Assembly (NCBI GenBank): GCA_903820955.1
Contig: CAIJJH010000074.1
Span: forward strand, 1 to 17,247
Direction: 5' to 3'
DNA from: an uncultured Micrococcales bacterium
GTDB taxonomy: Bacteria; Actinomycetota; Actinomycetes; Actinomycetales; Microbacteriaceae
DNA: 17,247 bases
Part shown: positions 7,402 through 14,532 of the stretch, piece after piece
Layout: each line of letters begins with the position of its first letter
Numbering within the stretch: the first letter of the stretch is position 1
Translations under genes and position numbers: made by a program
The notes under the pieces: generated by a model
What the model saw: the letters and a program-made list of their open reading frames with translations, nothing else
What the model was told of the DNA's origin: nothing
The model's database searches: none

Positions 7402-8240
7402 GGCTGATTCACACCGCCGCCGAAATCGAAGCATTCGTTCAAGAAACCAAAACCGCCGGAAGAACTATCGCGTTCGTGCCAACCATGGGCGCTCTCCACG
7501 AAGGTCATCTGACCCTGGTCGACCTCGCTCGGCAAAAGGCCGACGTCGTCGTGGTCAGCGTCTTCGTGAACCCGAAGCAGTTCGGCGCCAACGAGGACTT
7601 CGACAAATACCCGAGAACCTTAAACGAGGACGCCAAACTTCTCGAGACCAAGAACGTGGACGCCCTGTTCGCACCGAGCGTCGAAGAAATCTACCCACCC
7701 GAGGGCGTTCGCGAGCAACGTGCCGGCGTGGTCGGCTCAACCTTCGAAGGCGCGAGCCGCCCTGGCCACTTCGACGGCGTGCTCACGGTTGTCGGCCGCC
7801 TTTTTGACCTAGTGCAACCAGACGTCGCCGTTTTCGGCGCCAAAGACGCCCAGCAACTGTTCATGATCAAAAAGCTCGCCGGAGCGCTCTACAAAGACAC
7901 CGAAATCGTAACCGCGCCAACCCATCGCGAACCGAGCGGGCTGGCCATGAGTAGCCGCAACCGCTACCTCACCGAATCACAAAAAACCTCGGCCACCGCG
8001 CTCTACAAAGCACTCAAAACCCTGCGCCAACCGCTCAGCCTCACAATCGAAGCCGCGCGCACCCTTATTGACTCGACCCCCGAGACTAAACTTGACTACA
8101 TAGCGGTTGTTGACCCAGAAATCTTCAGACCGGTCAACGATGACTTTCGCGGCAAGGCCTTGGCCATTGTTGCGGCAAAGGTCGGCGACACCCGCTTGAT
8201 CGACAACCTAGAAATTGAACTAACGGAGCCGAACCGATGA
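7398..8240 (+). CDS. panC: Pantothenate synthetase
   Basis: ATP-dependent ligation of pantoate and beta-alanine to give pantothenate, the vitamin B5 precursor of coenzyme A. It has 280 residues. It shows the cytidylyltransferase-superfamily ATP site [10 protein letters not shown] (28-37, with the H-x-G-H motif), [20 protein letters not shown] (54-73, pantoate site), FGAKDAQQL (146-154), and the KMSKS-like MSSRNRYL (184-191). All active-site motifs are intact. ATG 7398 overlaps the preceding stop as ATGA, and the TGA stop overlaps the lysS ATG in the same way. panD (aspartate decarboxylase, source of beta-alanine) and coaX, which I recall following panC in mycobacteria, are absent here. Confidence 0.97.
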   Translation: MRLIHTAAEIEAFVQETKTAGRTIAFVPTMGALHEGHLTLVDLARQKADVVVVSVFVNPKQFGANEDFDKYPRTLNEDAKLLETKNVDALFAPSVEEIYPPEGVREQRAGVVGSTFEGASRPGHFDGVLTVVGRLFDLVQPDVAVFGAKDAQQLFMIKKLAGALYKDTEIVTAPTHREPSGLAMSSRNRYLTESQKTSATALYKALKTLRQPLSLTIEAARTLIDSTPETKLDYIAVVDPEIFRPVNDDFRGKALAIVAAKVGDTRLIDNLEIELTEPNR

Positions 8241-9718
8241 GCGAAGAACTCGAGTACGAAGACCTGCCTGAGCAGATCGCTATTCGTCTCGAAAAGCGCG
8301 AGCGTCTCAACAAACTGAACGACGCCTACCCGGTAGCCCTCCCGATCACTCACACTATCGACGCAGTTCGCGCCGCTCACCCAGACCTCGAGGCCGACGT
8401 CTCGACCGGCGAAATAGTCGGCATTGCCGGCCGCGTAATGTTCCAGCGCAACACCGGCAAGCTTTGCTTCGCAACCCTTCAGGCCGGCTCTGGAGAGCGC
8501 ATCCAGGCCATGCTCAGCCTCGACAAGGTCGGCGAAGAACAACTCGAACTTTTCAAAGAACTAGTCGACCTAGGCGATCACCTATTCGTCGACGGTGAGG
8601 TAATCACGTCGAAGCGAGGAGAGCTCAGCATCCTGGTGAACAGCTGGAAGATGGCCGCCAAGACCATTCGCCCACTACCGAACCTGCATAACGAACTCGG
8701 CGAAGAGTTTCGCGTTCGCCACCGCTACCTCGACCTAATCGTTCGCGACCGCGCCCGCGAGGTTGTCAAGATCCGCGCTCAGGTCATGGCCAGCATGCGC
8801 AAGACCTTCACCGAAGACCGATTCCTCGAAATCGAAACCCCGATGCTTCAGACCATCCACGGTGGTGCCAGCGCGCGTCCGTTCAAGACGCACTCGAACG
8901 CGTTCGACACCGAGCTCTACCTGCGCATCGCCCCCGAGCTGTTCCTCAAGCGCGCTGTTGTCGGCGGCATCGACCGGGTCTACGAAATCAACCGCAACTT
9001 CAGAAACGAAGGCGCCGACCGCACCCATAGCCCAGAGTTCGCAATGCTCGAGGCCTACGAGGCTTACGGAGACTACAACTCGATCGCCGACCTCACCCAA
9101 AAGCTGATTCAGAACGCAGCCATGGACGTCTTCGGCACCCACCAGGTTGTTCTCGAAGACGGCACGATCAACGACCTCGGCGGCGAATGGCCAAGAATCT
9201 CGATGTTCGAAAGCATCTCAAAGGCCTGCGGGCAAGAGATCACGCCAGAGACACCGATTGCCGAGCTCAAGAAGCTCGCCAAGAGCGTCGACATCGACAT
9301 CGAACACCCGCAGCACGGCAAGTATGTCGAAGAACTGTGGGAGCACTTCGTCAAGGGTGATCTGCTCACACCGACCTTCGTCATCGATTTCCCCGTGGAC
9401 ACGTCCCCGCTGGTTCGTAATCACCGAACCAAGGCCGGCGTCGTCGAAAAGTGGGACCTCTACATTCGCGGTTACGAGCAAGCAACCGGCTACTCGGAGC
9501 TCGTCGACCCAGTAATTCAGCGCGAGCGCTTTGTCGAGCAGGTAACCCTGGCAGCAGCTGGCGACCCCGAGGCAATGAAGCTCGACGAAGACTTCCTGAA
9601 GGCACTCGAGTTCGGCATGCCACCTTCGGGCGGCATGGGCATGGGCATCGACCGCCTACTCATGAGCCTCACCGGCCTCGGAATTCGTGAAACAATCATG
9701 TTCCCGCTGGTCAAGTAG
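8237..9718 (+). CDS. lysS: Lysyl-tRNA synthetase, class II
   Basis: Charges tRNA(Lys) with lysine. It has 493 residues. An N-terminal OB-fold anticodon-binding domain (about 58-145) is followed by the class II catalytic core: motif 1 around 180-204, motif 2 [14 protein letters not shown] (255-268) and motif 3 [12 protein letters not shown] (465-476), ending in the typical [10 protein letters not shown]. The segment near residues 400-432 ([19 protein letters not shown]) is the actinobacterial variant, in place of the ERFELF...NAYSELNDP wording of enterobacterial LysRS. There is no N-terminal membrane domain of the LysX lysyl-phosphatidylglycerol type. ATG 8237 overlaps the panC stop (ATGA). 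The TAG stop shares its G with the GTG start of the next small gene. Confidence 0.97.
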   Translation: MSEELEYEDLPEQIAIRLEKRERLNKLNDAYPVALPITHTIDAVRAAHPDLEADVSTGEIVGIAGRVMFQRNTGKLCFATLQAGSGERIQAMLSLDKVGEEQLELFKELVDLGDHLFVDGEVITSKRGELSILVNSWKMAAKTIRPLPNLHNELGEEFRVRHRYLDLIVRDRAREVVKIRAQVMASMRKTFTEDRFLEIETPMLQTIHGGASARPFKTHSNAFDTELYLRIAPELFLKRAVVGGIDRVYEINRNFRNEGADRTHSPEFAMLEAYEAYGDYNSIADLTQKLIQNAAMDVFGTHQVVLEDGTINDLGGEWPRISMFESISKACGQEITPETPIAELKKLAKSVDIDIEHPQHGKYVEELWEHFVKGDLLTPTFVIDFPVDTSPLVRNHRTKAGVVEKWDLYIRGYEQATGYSELVDPVIQRERFVEQVTLAAAGDPEAMKLDEDFLKALEFGMPPSGGMGMGIDRLLMSLTGLGIRETIMFPLVK

Positions 9719-9891
9719 TGAACGACTTCGTAGCAGCACTGCTCTCACTGGTTCCGCCCCTTTTTGTCGGCGGCATCTTCTGGATCGTCATGCGAGCCAT
9801 CGTCAAGGCTGACTCGAAAGAGCGCGACACCTATTCAAAGATCGAAGCCGAAGAGCGCGCGAAGCTCGAAAAGTCAAAGAAAAAGGGGTAA
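9718..9891 (+). CDS. Small membrane protein (57 aa) after lysS
   Basis: A short gene not previously listed among longer frames. It reads from GTG 9718 (first G shared with the lysS TAG) to TAA 9889-9891. The product has one hydrophobic segment, LLSLVPPLFVGGIFWIVMRA (8-27), followed by a highly charged, coiled-coil-like tail (ADSKERDTYSKIEAEERAKL, then EKSKKKG). This makes it a single-pass protein with its basic/acidic tail probably in the cytoplasm. I recall similar short proteins next to lysS in other Microbacteriaceae, but no function. There is no separate Shine-Dalgarno, so it probably relies on termination-reinitiation from lysS. Support comes from codon phase, GC pattern like the neighbours, exact overlap and membrane topology. 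Confidence 0.75.
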   Translation: MNDFVAALLSLVPPLFVGGIFWIVMRAIVKADSKERDTYSKIEAEERAKLEKSKKKG

Positions 9892-9894
9892 CTG

Positions 9895-10350
9895 GTGCTT
9901 AAAAATAGAAGCGTGTGGAACGTTGTCGTTTTTTATGTTGTTGGCGTGGTTTTAGTTTTGTCTCTCTACCTTGGGAACCTTCAAAAGGCAGACTTCGTTC
10001 AAGCAAGTGTTCAGATTATCGGTGCTCAATTTACTTGGTTAGCGATGGGAGTCCTACTGAACCCGTTCGCAGGGCTTGCCATAACTTGGTCTTTGGTAGT
10101 GGTAGTCATGCTTGATACCAACAAGGGTGAACTTGCCCTTGCAAAAGCGAAGCCGCTTGTTCGCGTATTGTTTGGGCGTGTACGTGGCCCTGTAATCGGA
10201 CTGGCCGTTTCGGCGGTATTGGCCGTTTTAATCCAGTCACTAAACCCCAACATCTGGGCAAACATTTCCTGGCTTCCGATAGCGCAGGTTTTGATGTTTT
10301 TGGGGCTTCGCCAGTGGAAGCTTTCTTCCACTAACTCCACTAACGCTTAG
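9895..10350 (+). CDS. Unrecognised multi-pass membrane protein, atypical composition
   Basis: Product of 151 residues with about four to five hydrophobic segments (roughly 8-26, 41-57, 58-73, 97-114 and 124-138), an internal loop LDTNKGELALAKAKPLVRVLFGR and a polar tail rich in Ser/Thr/Asn. I do not recognise a family or any catalytic motif. GTG 9895 is three bases after the previous stop and has a good AAAGGGG site (around 9882-9888). By hand count the first lines of this gene are about 35-45% GC and the gene averages near 48%, against roughly 57-60% in flanking genes; codons ending in T (GTT, TTT) and TTG are much more frequent. This suggests recent acquisition or relaxed selection. It occupies the place where lsr2 lies in the recalled mycobacterial order. 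Its 3' end and TAG stop contain the clpC ClgR-like operator. Confidence 0.7.
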   Translation: MLKNRSVWNVVVFYVVGVVLVLSLYLGNLQKADFVQASVQIIGAQFTWLAMGVLLNPFAGLAITWSLVVVVMLDTNKGELALAKAKPLVRVLFGRVRGPVIGLAVSAVLAVLIQSLNPNIWANISWLPIAQVLMFLGLRQWKLSSTNSTNA

Positions 10351-10357
10351 GGCGAAC
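10340..10357 (+). promoter_or_regulatory. ClgR-like operator upstream of clpC
   Basis: The site reads CTAACGCTTAGGGCGAAC. It matches the remembered ClgR consensus WNNWCGCYNANRGCGWWS at 17 of 18 positions (only the first W differs), with both CGC and GCG half-sites intact five bases apart. It overlaps the stop codon of the upstream membrane-protein gene and ends 29 bases before the clpC -10. Over 15 aligned bases it is identical to the ftsH site at 13. clpC is a classical ClgR target in actinobacteria, so confidence is higher here than for ftsH. Confidence 0.62.
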
Positions 10358-10362
10358 AGCCC

Positions 10363-10398
10363 TTCATTTGGTCGGTGGTCGCAGTTACCATCGACTTA
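10363..10398 (+). promoter_or_regulatory. clpC promoter, leaderless type
   Basis: TACCAT at 10386-10391 is the best TANNNT -10. The -35 position 17 bases upstream is TTCATT (10363-10368), a weak match to TTGACA. Transcription would start at or next to the A of the ATG at 10398, and there is no Shine-Dalgarno before that ATG, so the transcript is predicted to be leaderless. The weak -35 fits activation from the operator just upstream. Confidence 0.5.
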
Positions 10399-12851
10399 TG
10401 TTCGAGAAATTTACCGATAAGGCCCGCCGTGTAGTCGTCCTCGCCCAAGAAGAGGCGAAGATGCTCAATCACAACTACATTGGCACCGAGCACATCCTCC
10501 TTGGCTTGATCCACGAGGGCGAAGGTGTTGCGGCCAAGGCACTTGAGGCGCTCGGCATCAACCTCGACGCCGTGCGCGAGCAGGTCCAAGAAATCATCGG
10601 TCAGGGTCAGACCCCACCGACCGGCCACATTCCTTTCACCCCACGCGCCAAGAAGGTTCTCGAGCTTTCGCTTCGCGAGGCTCTTCAACTTGGCCACTCA
10701 TACATTGGCACCGAACACCTTCTTCTCGGCTTGATTCGCGAAGGCGAAGGCGTTGCCGCTCAGGTTCTAACCAAATTGGGAGCCGACTCAAACCGAGTTC
10801 GCCAGCAAGTTGTTGAGTTGCTATCTGGTTTCCAGGGCAAAGAGACCGTCAACGTTGGTGGCGAGTCAAACGCTCCGCAAAAGGGCTCGACGATTCTCGA
10901 CCAGTTTGGTCGCAACCTAACTCAGGCTGCAGCCGACGGAAAGCTCGACCCAGTAATCGGTCGCGAGCGTGAGATTGAGCGCGTCATGCAGATTCTCTCT
11001 CGCCGTTCGAAGAACAACCCGGTTCTGATTGGTGAGCCTGGTGTTGGTAAGACCGCAGTTGTCGAAGGGCTTGCTCAGGCAATCGTCCACGGCAATGTCC
11101 CAGAGACTTTGAAAGGCAAGCAGGTTTACACCCTCGACATGGGCGCCCTGATTGCCGGTTCGCGTTACCGCGGTGACTTTGAGGAGCGCCTCAAGAAGGT
11201 CACCAAAGAGATTCGCCAGCGCGGCGACATCATCACGTTCATCGACGAAATTCACACCCTGGTTGGTGCCGGTGCAGCCGAGGGCGCTATTGACGCGGCC
11301 TCGATCTTGAAGCCGCTGCTCGCTCGCGGCGAGCTTCAGACCATTGGTGCAACGACACTTGACGAATACCGCAAGCACTTCGAAAAAGATGCCGCTTTGG
11401 CTCGTCGCTTCCAGTCGGTAAACGTCGCTGAGCCGACTCTGCCGATGGCAATCAACATCTTGAAGGGCCTACGCGACCGTTACGAGGCACACCACAAGGT
11501 GACCATCACCGATGGTGCAGTGGTTTCGGCCGTCACACTCTCAGACCGCTACATCACTGACCGCTTCTTGCCAGACAAGGCGATCGACCTAATCGATGAA
11601 GCCGGCGCCCGCATGCGTCTGTCGATTCTTTCTTCACCACCGGAGCTTCGTGAAATCGAAGAGAAGATCGTCGCCGCTCGCGTCGAAAAAGAGAAGGCAA
11701 TCGAGGCTCAGGACTTCGAGGTCGCCGCTGGCAAGCGCGACGAAGAGAAGAAGCTTTCGGCTGAGCGCGTTCGTCTCGAGAAGCAGTTCAGAAGCGGCAA
11801 CGTTGCGGCTCAGGGAGTTGTTGACGAAGGCCTAATCGCCGAAGTTCTCGCGCAGTCGACAGGTATTCCGGTGTTCAAGCTCACCGAAGAAGAATCTTCG
11901 AAGCTCATCTTCATGGAAGACGAACTACACAAGCGCGTAATCGGCCAAGAAGAGGCCATTCGCGCCATCTCGAAGTCGATTCGTCGCCAGCGCGCCGGGC
12001 TCAAAGACCCTAACCGCCCATCTGGTTCATTCATCTTCGCGGGCCCTACCGGTGTTGGTAAGACCGAGCTCGCCAAGGCTTTGGCCGAGTTCCTATTCGA
12101 CGACGAAGGCGCCCTGATCGCTCTCGACATGAGCGAATACGGCGAAAAACACACCGTTTCGCGCCTATTCGGTGCCCCTCCGGGCTTCGTAGGGTTCGAA
12201 GAGGGTGGCCAGCTAACCGAGAAGGTTCGCCGCAAGCCATTCAGCGTGGTGCTCTTCGACGAAATCGAAAAGGCCCACCCAGACATCTTCAACTCGCTTC
12301 TTCAGATCCTCGAAGAAGGTCGCCTGACCGATGGTCAGGGTCGAGTCGTTGACTTCAAGAACACCGTGATCATCATGACCACGAACCTTGGAACCCGCGA
12401 CATCTCGAAGGGTGCGATGGGCTTCTCGCTAGAAGACAACGCCGAGAACGACTACGACCGCATGCGCGGCAAGGTCAACGAGGAGCTCAAGAAGCACTTC
12501 AAGCCTGAGTTCTTGAACCGCGTCGACGAAACGATCGTGTTCCCTCAGCTATCGCAGCTCGAGTTGGTTCAGATTGTCGACCTGTTCATCGCCAAGCTTG
12601 GCAAGCGCCTCGAAGACCGCGACATGACTATCACCCTGACCCAGGCTGCCAAGCAGCGACTTATCGAGCTGGGTTACGACCCTGCCCTCGGTGCTCGCCC
12701 GCTTCGCCGTGCGGTTCAGCGCGAAATCGAAGACAAGCTGTCTGAAAAGATTGTTCGCGGCGAGCTGGTTTCGGCCTCGCACGTCGACGTCGACCTAGTC
12801 GGAGACGAGTTCGTCTTCACCGACAAGGTTCGCGAAGCCGCTACCATTTAG
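10398..12851 (+). CDS. clpC: ATP-dependent Clp protease ATPase subunit ClpC
   Basis: Hexameric AAA+ unfoldase that feeds proteins into the ClpP chamber. It has 817 residues. Two N-terminal Clp repeats (about 1-75 and 76-147) contain the paired [12 protein letters not shown] / [12 protein letters not shown] motifs. NBD1 has Walker A GEPGVGKT (212-219) and Walker B FIDEIH (281-286). A UVR-type middle segment (about 416-455) separates it from NBD2, with Walker A GPTGVGKT (549-556), Walker B VVLFDEIE (617-624), and sensor/D2-small motifs ending in [22 protein letters not shown] segment (672-677) lies where the ClpP-docking loop is expected. ATG 10398 is chosen over an in-frame TTG at 10368: it gives the family-typical [20 protein letters not shown] start, and the TTG lies within the predicted promoter. 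Adaptor-dependence and ClpP genes are outside the window. Confidence 0.98.
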   Translation: MFEKFTDKARRVVVLAQEEAKMLNHNYIGTEHILLGLIHEGEGVAAKALEALGINLDAVREQVQEIIGQGQTPPTGHIPFTPRAKKVLELSLREALQLGHSYIGTEHLLLGLIREGEGVAAQVLTKLGADSNRVRQQVVELLSGFQGKETVNVGGESNAPQKGSTILDQFGRNLTQAAADGKLDPVIGREREIERVMQILSRRSKNNPVLIGEPGVGKTAVVEGLAQAIVHGNVPETLKGKQVYTLDMGALIAGSRYRGDFEERLKKVTKEIRQRGDIITFIDEIHTLVGAGAAEGAIDAASILKPLLARGELQTIGATTLDEYRKHFEKDAALARRFQSVNVAEPTLPMAINILKGLRDRYEAHHKVTITDGAVVSAVTLSDRYITDRFLPDKAIDLIDEAGARMRLSILSSPPELREIEEKIVAARVEKEKAIEAQDFEVAAGKRDEEKKLSAERVRLEKQFRSGNVAAQGVVDEGLIAEVLAQSTGIPVFKLTEEESSKLIFMEDELHKRVIGQEEAIRAISKSIRRQRAGLKDPNRPSGSFIFAGPTGVGKTELAKALAEFLFDDEGALIALDMSEYGEKHTVSRLFGAPPGFVGFEEGGQLTEKVRRKPFSVVLFDEIEKAHPDIFNSLLQILEEGRLTDGQGRVVDFKNTVIIMTTNLGTRDISKGAMGFSLEDNAENDYDRMRGKVNEELKKHFKPEFLNRVDETIVFPQLSQLELVQIVDLFIAKLGKRLEDRDMTITLTQAAKQRLIELGYDPALGARPLRRAVQREIEDKLSEKIVRGELVSASHVDVDLVGDEFVFTDKVREAATI

Positions 12852-12854
12852 AGG

Positions 12855-13352
12855 GTGACCTACCTAATACGCCCAGCCCGCGCCGACGATGTTCGTGCGA
12901 TCGCTGCGTTGCGAGCTCCAATGGAGGGTCAAGTTCTTCTTCACCACGACCTTGTCGCACTATTTGAGCGCGTCCAAGAGTTTATGGTTGCCCTTGATTC
13001 CCAAGGCCGCGTTGTCGGTGCCGGCGGGCTTCACATCATGTGGGAAGACCTCGCCGAAGTGCGTTCGCTGATCGTCGACCAAAGCACTCGAGGCCAGGGT
13101 GTCGGTCACCTGCTGGTCGATGCCCTGATCGAAAAGGCCAAGGGCCTTGGAGTCAAGCGAATCTTCTGCCTAACCTTCGAGGTTTCGTTTTTCGAAAAGC
13201 ACGGATTTGCAACCATCAGCGATGTTCCGGTTGACGAAGAAACTTTTGCCGAGATGGTTCGCTCAAACGATGACGGCGTCGCCGAGTTCCTAGATCTGGC
13301 TCGCGTGAAGCAGAACACCCTCGGCAACACGAGGATGCTTAAGGTTCTATAG
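12855..13352 (+). CDS. argA: GNAT-type amino-acid N-acetyltransferase (N-acetylglutamate synthase, ArgA-like)
   Basis: Single-domain GNAT enzyme of 165 residues, very like the stand-alone actinobacterial N-acetylglutamate synthase that starts arginine synthesis (acetyl-CoA plus glutamate). The acetyl-CoA pyrophosphate loop is RGQGVG (79-84) within EVRSLIVDQSTRGQGVGHLL. Segments that I recall as shared with the mycobacterial enzyme are QEFMVA (41-46), GAGGLHIMWEDLAEVRS (55-71), LTFEVSFFEKHGF (106-118), and the tail GVAEFLDLARVKQNTLGNTRML (141-162). There is no amino-acid-kinase domain as in the enterobacterial ArgA. GTG 12855 is three bases after the clpC stop, with AGAGG directly adjacent. 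It is probably co-transcribed with clpC, though a TACCAT hexamer 13 bases upstream could add a minor promoter. The substrate is inferred from family likeness. Confidence 0.85.
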   Translation: MTYLIRPARADDVRAIAALRAPMEGQVLLHHDLVALFERVQEFMVALDSQGRVVGAGGLHIMWEDLAEVRSLIVDQSTRGQGVGHLLVDALIEKAKGLGVKRIFCLTFEVSFFEKHGFATISDVPVDEETFAEMVRSNDDGVAEFLDLARVKQNTLGNTRMLKVL

Positions 13353-13365
13353 CCTCGCGCCTCGC
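13352..13365 (+). repeat. Tandem 7-base duplication before a -10
   Basis: GCCTCGC occurs twice in direct succession (13352-13358 and 13359-13365), filling the space between the acetyltransferase stop and the TAATCT hexamer at 13366. It lies in the promoter spacer of the next gene. Two copies may simply be slippage. Confidence 0.6.
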
Positions 13366-13378
13366 TAATCTTGAAGGC
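13366..13378 (+). promoter_or_regulatory. Candidate leaderless promoter -10 for the 13379 gene
   Basis: TAATCT at 13366-13371 lies 13 bases before the ATG at 13379, the same geometry as at clpC, radA and proC. A GAAGG just before the ATG is too close to act as a normal ribosome site. The -35 position (about 13343-13350) shows no clear TTGACA. Confidence 0.45.
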
Positions 13379-13939
13379 ATGTCTCAACCTAGCCCTCTCG
13401 TCTTCCTAATTCGCCGCATCTTCGTCCTCGGAATCCTCGCACTGATCATCTGGGGCTTGGTCGCGGCCGTTGGAGCCGTTGGCTCATTCTTTGGGGCCAA
13501 GCCAACCGCTTCGGACGGCGCTGGCCAAGAGTGCGGCCCGGGCACGGTTTCTGTGAACGCCATAATCGGCGATGGCACGACCGAACAGCTTTCTTTTGCA
13601 TCCGGCGTCAAGCCGTCGCTCTGGTTCACGCTGACAAACGTCGGCAAGGTGCCTTGCAAGTTCAACGGTGGCCCGCGCGTCACCTTCTTCACAATCAAGA
13701 GCGGCAGTGAGCAGATTTGGACTTCACGCGAGTGTGACCGTGCGGGACTTGTCGACACTTGGGTTCCGCTGAAGGCCGGCGAGACGCTTTCTTGGCCTGC
13801 GAGCCAGTGGTATCTGGTTCGCTCGTCGTCTTCTGGCTGTGGAGTCGGCCAAACCCCAGTGGTTCCGGGCGCGTATTCCTTGACCGCCGAGGTCAATGGC
13901 GTTATTTCTGGTAACTACGAGCAGTTCATAATCAACTAA
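13379..13939 (+). CDS. Membrane-anchored exported protein with Ig-like domain, function unknown
   Basis: Product of 186 residues. A basic N-terminus (IRR) is followed by one hydrophobic segment at about 13-38, then a short linker and an exported domain. The domain has four cysteines (about 52, 93, 119 and 154), which could form two disulphides outside the cytoplasm. The pattern of strands (LWFTLTNVGKVPCKF, VTFFTIKSGSEQIWTSREC, PLKAGETLSWPASQW, VVPGAYSLTAEV) resembles the BsuPI/DUF4232 type of beta-sandwich, with the familiar L-x-x-G-E-T...W...PG-x-Y layout. That is a fold-level guess, not a family assignment. There is no lipobox, so it is probably a signal-anchored protein. The stop overlaps the next ATG by one base, so the pair is likely co-transcribed; whether they act together is unknown. 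Confidence 0.8.
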   Translation: MSQPSPLVFLIRRIFVLGILALIIWGLVAAVGAVGSFFGAKPTASDGAGQECGPGTVSVNAIIGDGTTEQLSFASGVKPSLWFTLTNVGKVPCKFNGGPRVTFFTIKSGSEQIWTSRECDRAGLVDTWVPLKAGETLSWPASQWYLVRSSSSGCGVGQTPVVPGAYSLTAEVNGVISGNYEQFIIN

Positions 13940-14532
13940 TGGCCAGCGACTCTAGCATTCCAGCACCAGACCCAAACGACACCCGCTCGATGCAAGAGCG
14001 CATGGACGCAGGGCATTGGTACAAGGCAGGGCCTGAGCAGTGGGAAAAGATTGCCCGCGCGAACAAGCTAGCCAACGAGCACAACAACCTGATGCCGATT
14101 CAATCAGACGCCGCCGTCGCTCTCTACCCAGAACTTTTCGGAACCGTGGGCGCTGGTCTCTGGCTTCGCGAACCGATCAAGGTCGACTTTGGCAAAAACA
14201 TTCACTGGGGCGATCACTGCTTCGCCAACTACGGGCTTATCGCGCTAGACGTTGCCGAGATTCGAATTGGCAACAACGTCATGCTCGGTAGCAACGTTCA
14301 GCTAATGACCCCGATTCACCCGCTAGACCCCGAACTTCGCCTCGAGGGCTGGGAGGCCGGAGCCCCGATCACAATCGGCAACAACGTCTGGGTTGGCTCG
14401 GGGGCAATCATCTTGCCTGGAGTCACAATTGGCGACAACGCGGTCATCGGCGCCGGGGCTGTTGTTACAAAAAACGTGCCGGCAAGAGCGGTTGCGGTTG
14501 GCAACCCGGCCAGGGTCGTAAAGACCGTTTAG
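13939..14532 (+). CDS. Sugar O-acetyltransferase, LacA/Maa/NodL type
   Basis: Left-handed beta-helix acetyltransferase of 197 residues, acting as a trimer on sugars or related hydroxyl acceptors with acetyl-CoA. The N-terminal helical segment (about 17-52, MQERMDAGHWYKAGPEQWEK region) is the maltose acetyltransferase-type leader. Hexapeptide repeats follow at about 85-190, including IGNNVMLGSNVQL (110-122), ITIGNNVWVGSGAIILPGVT (144-163) and IGDNAVIGAGAVV (164-176). The likely catalytic histidine is H127 in PIHPLDPE, and the chain ends with the usual VGNPARVVK. It carries a slightly longer N-terminus than LacA. The ATG shares a base with the preceding TAA. Its TAG stop directly abuts the convergent radA stop with no terminator between them. 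The natural substrate cannot be told from sequence. Confidence 0.9.
   Translation: MASDSSIPAPDPNDTRSMQERMDAGHWYKAGPEQWEKIARANKLANEHNNLMPIQSDAAVALYPELFGTVGAGLWLREPIKVDFGKNIHWGDHCFANYGLIALDVAEIRIGNNVMLGSNVQLMTPIHPLDPELRLEGWEAGAPITIGNNVWVGSGAIILPGVTIGDNAVIGAGAVVTKNVPARAVAVGNPARVVKTV

Noticed and set aside
10368..10397. Upstream TTG start that would add ten residues to ClpC
   Set aside because: The extra residues do not match ClpC N-termini and the stretch contains the predicted promoter; ATG 10398 gives the typical start.
12842..12847. TACCAT hexamer 13 bases before the acetyltransferase GTG, identical to the clpC -10
   Set aside because: It lies within the last clpC codons, has no -35, and the gene is only three bases downstream of clpC, so simple co-transcription explains it; kept only as a remark.
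13384..13896. Minus-strand open frame of 170 codons opposite the exported protein
   Set aside because: The plus frame has a clear membrane anchor, start context and coupling to the next gene; the minus frame has none of these.
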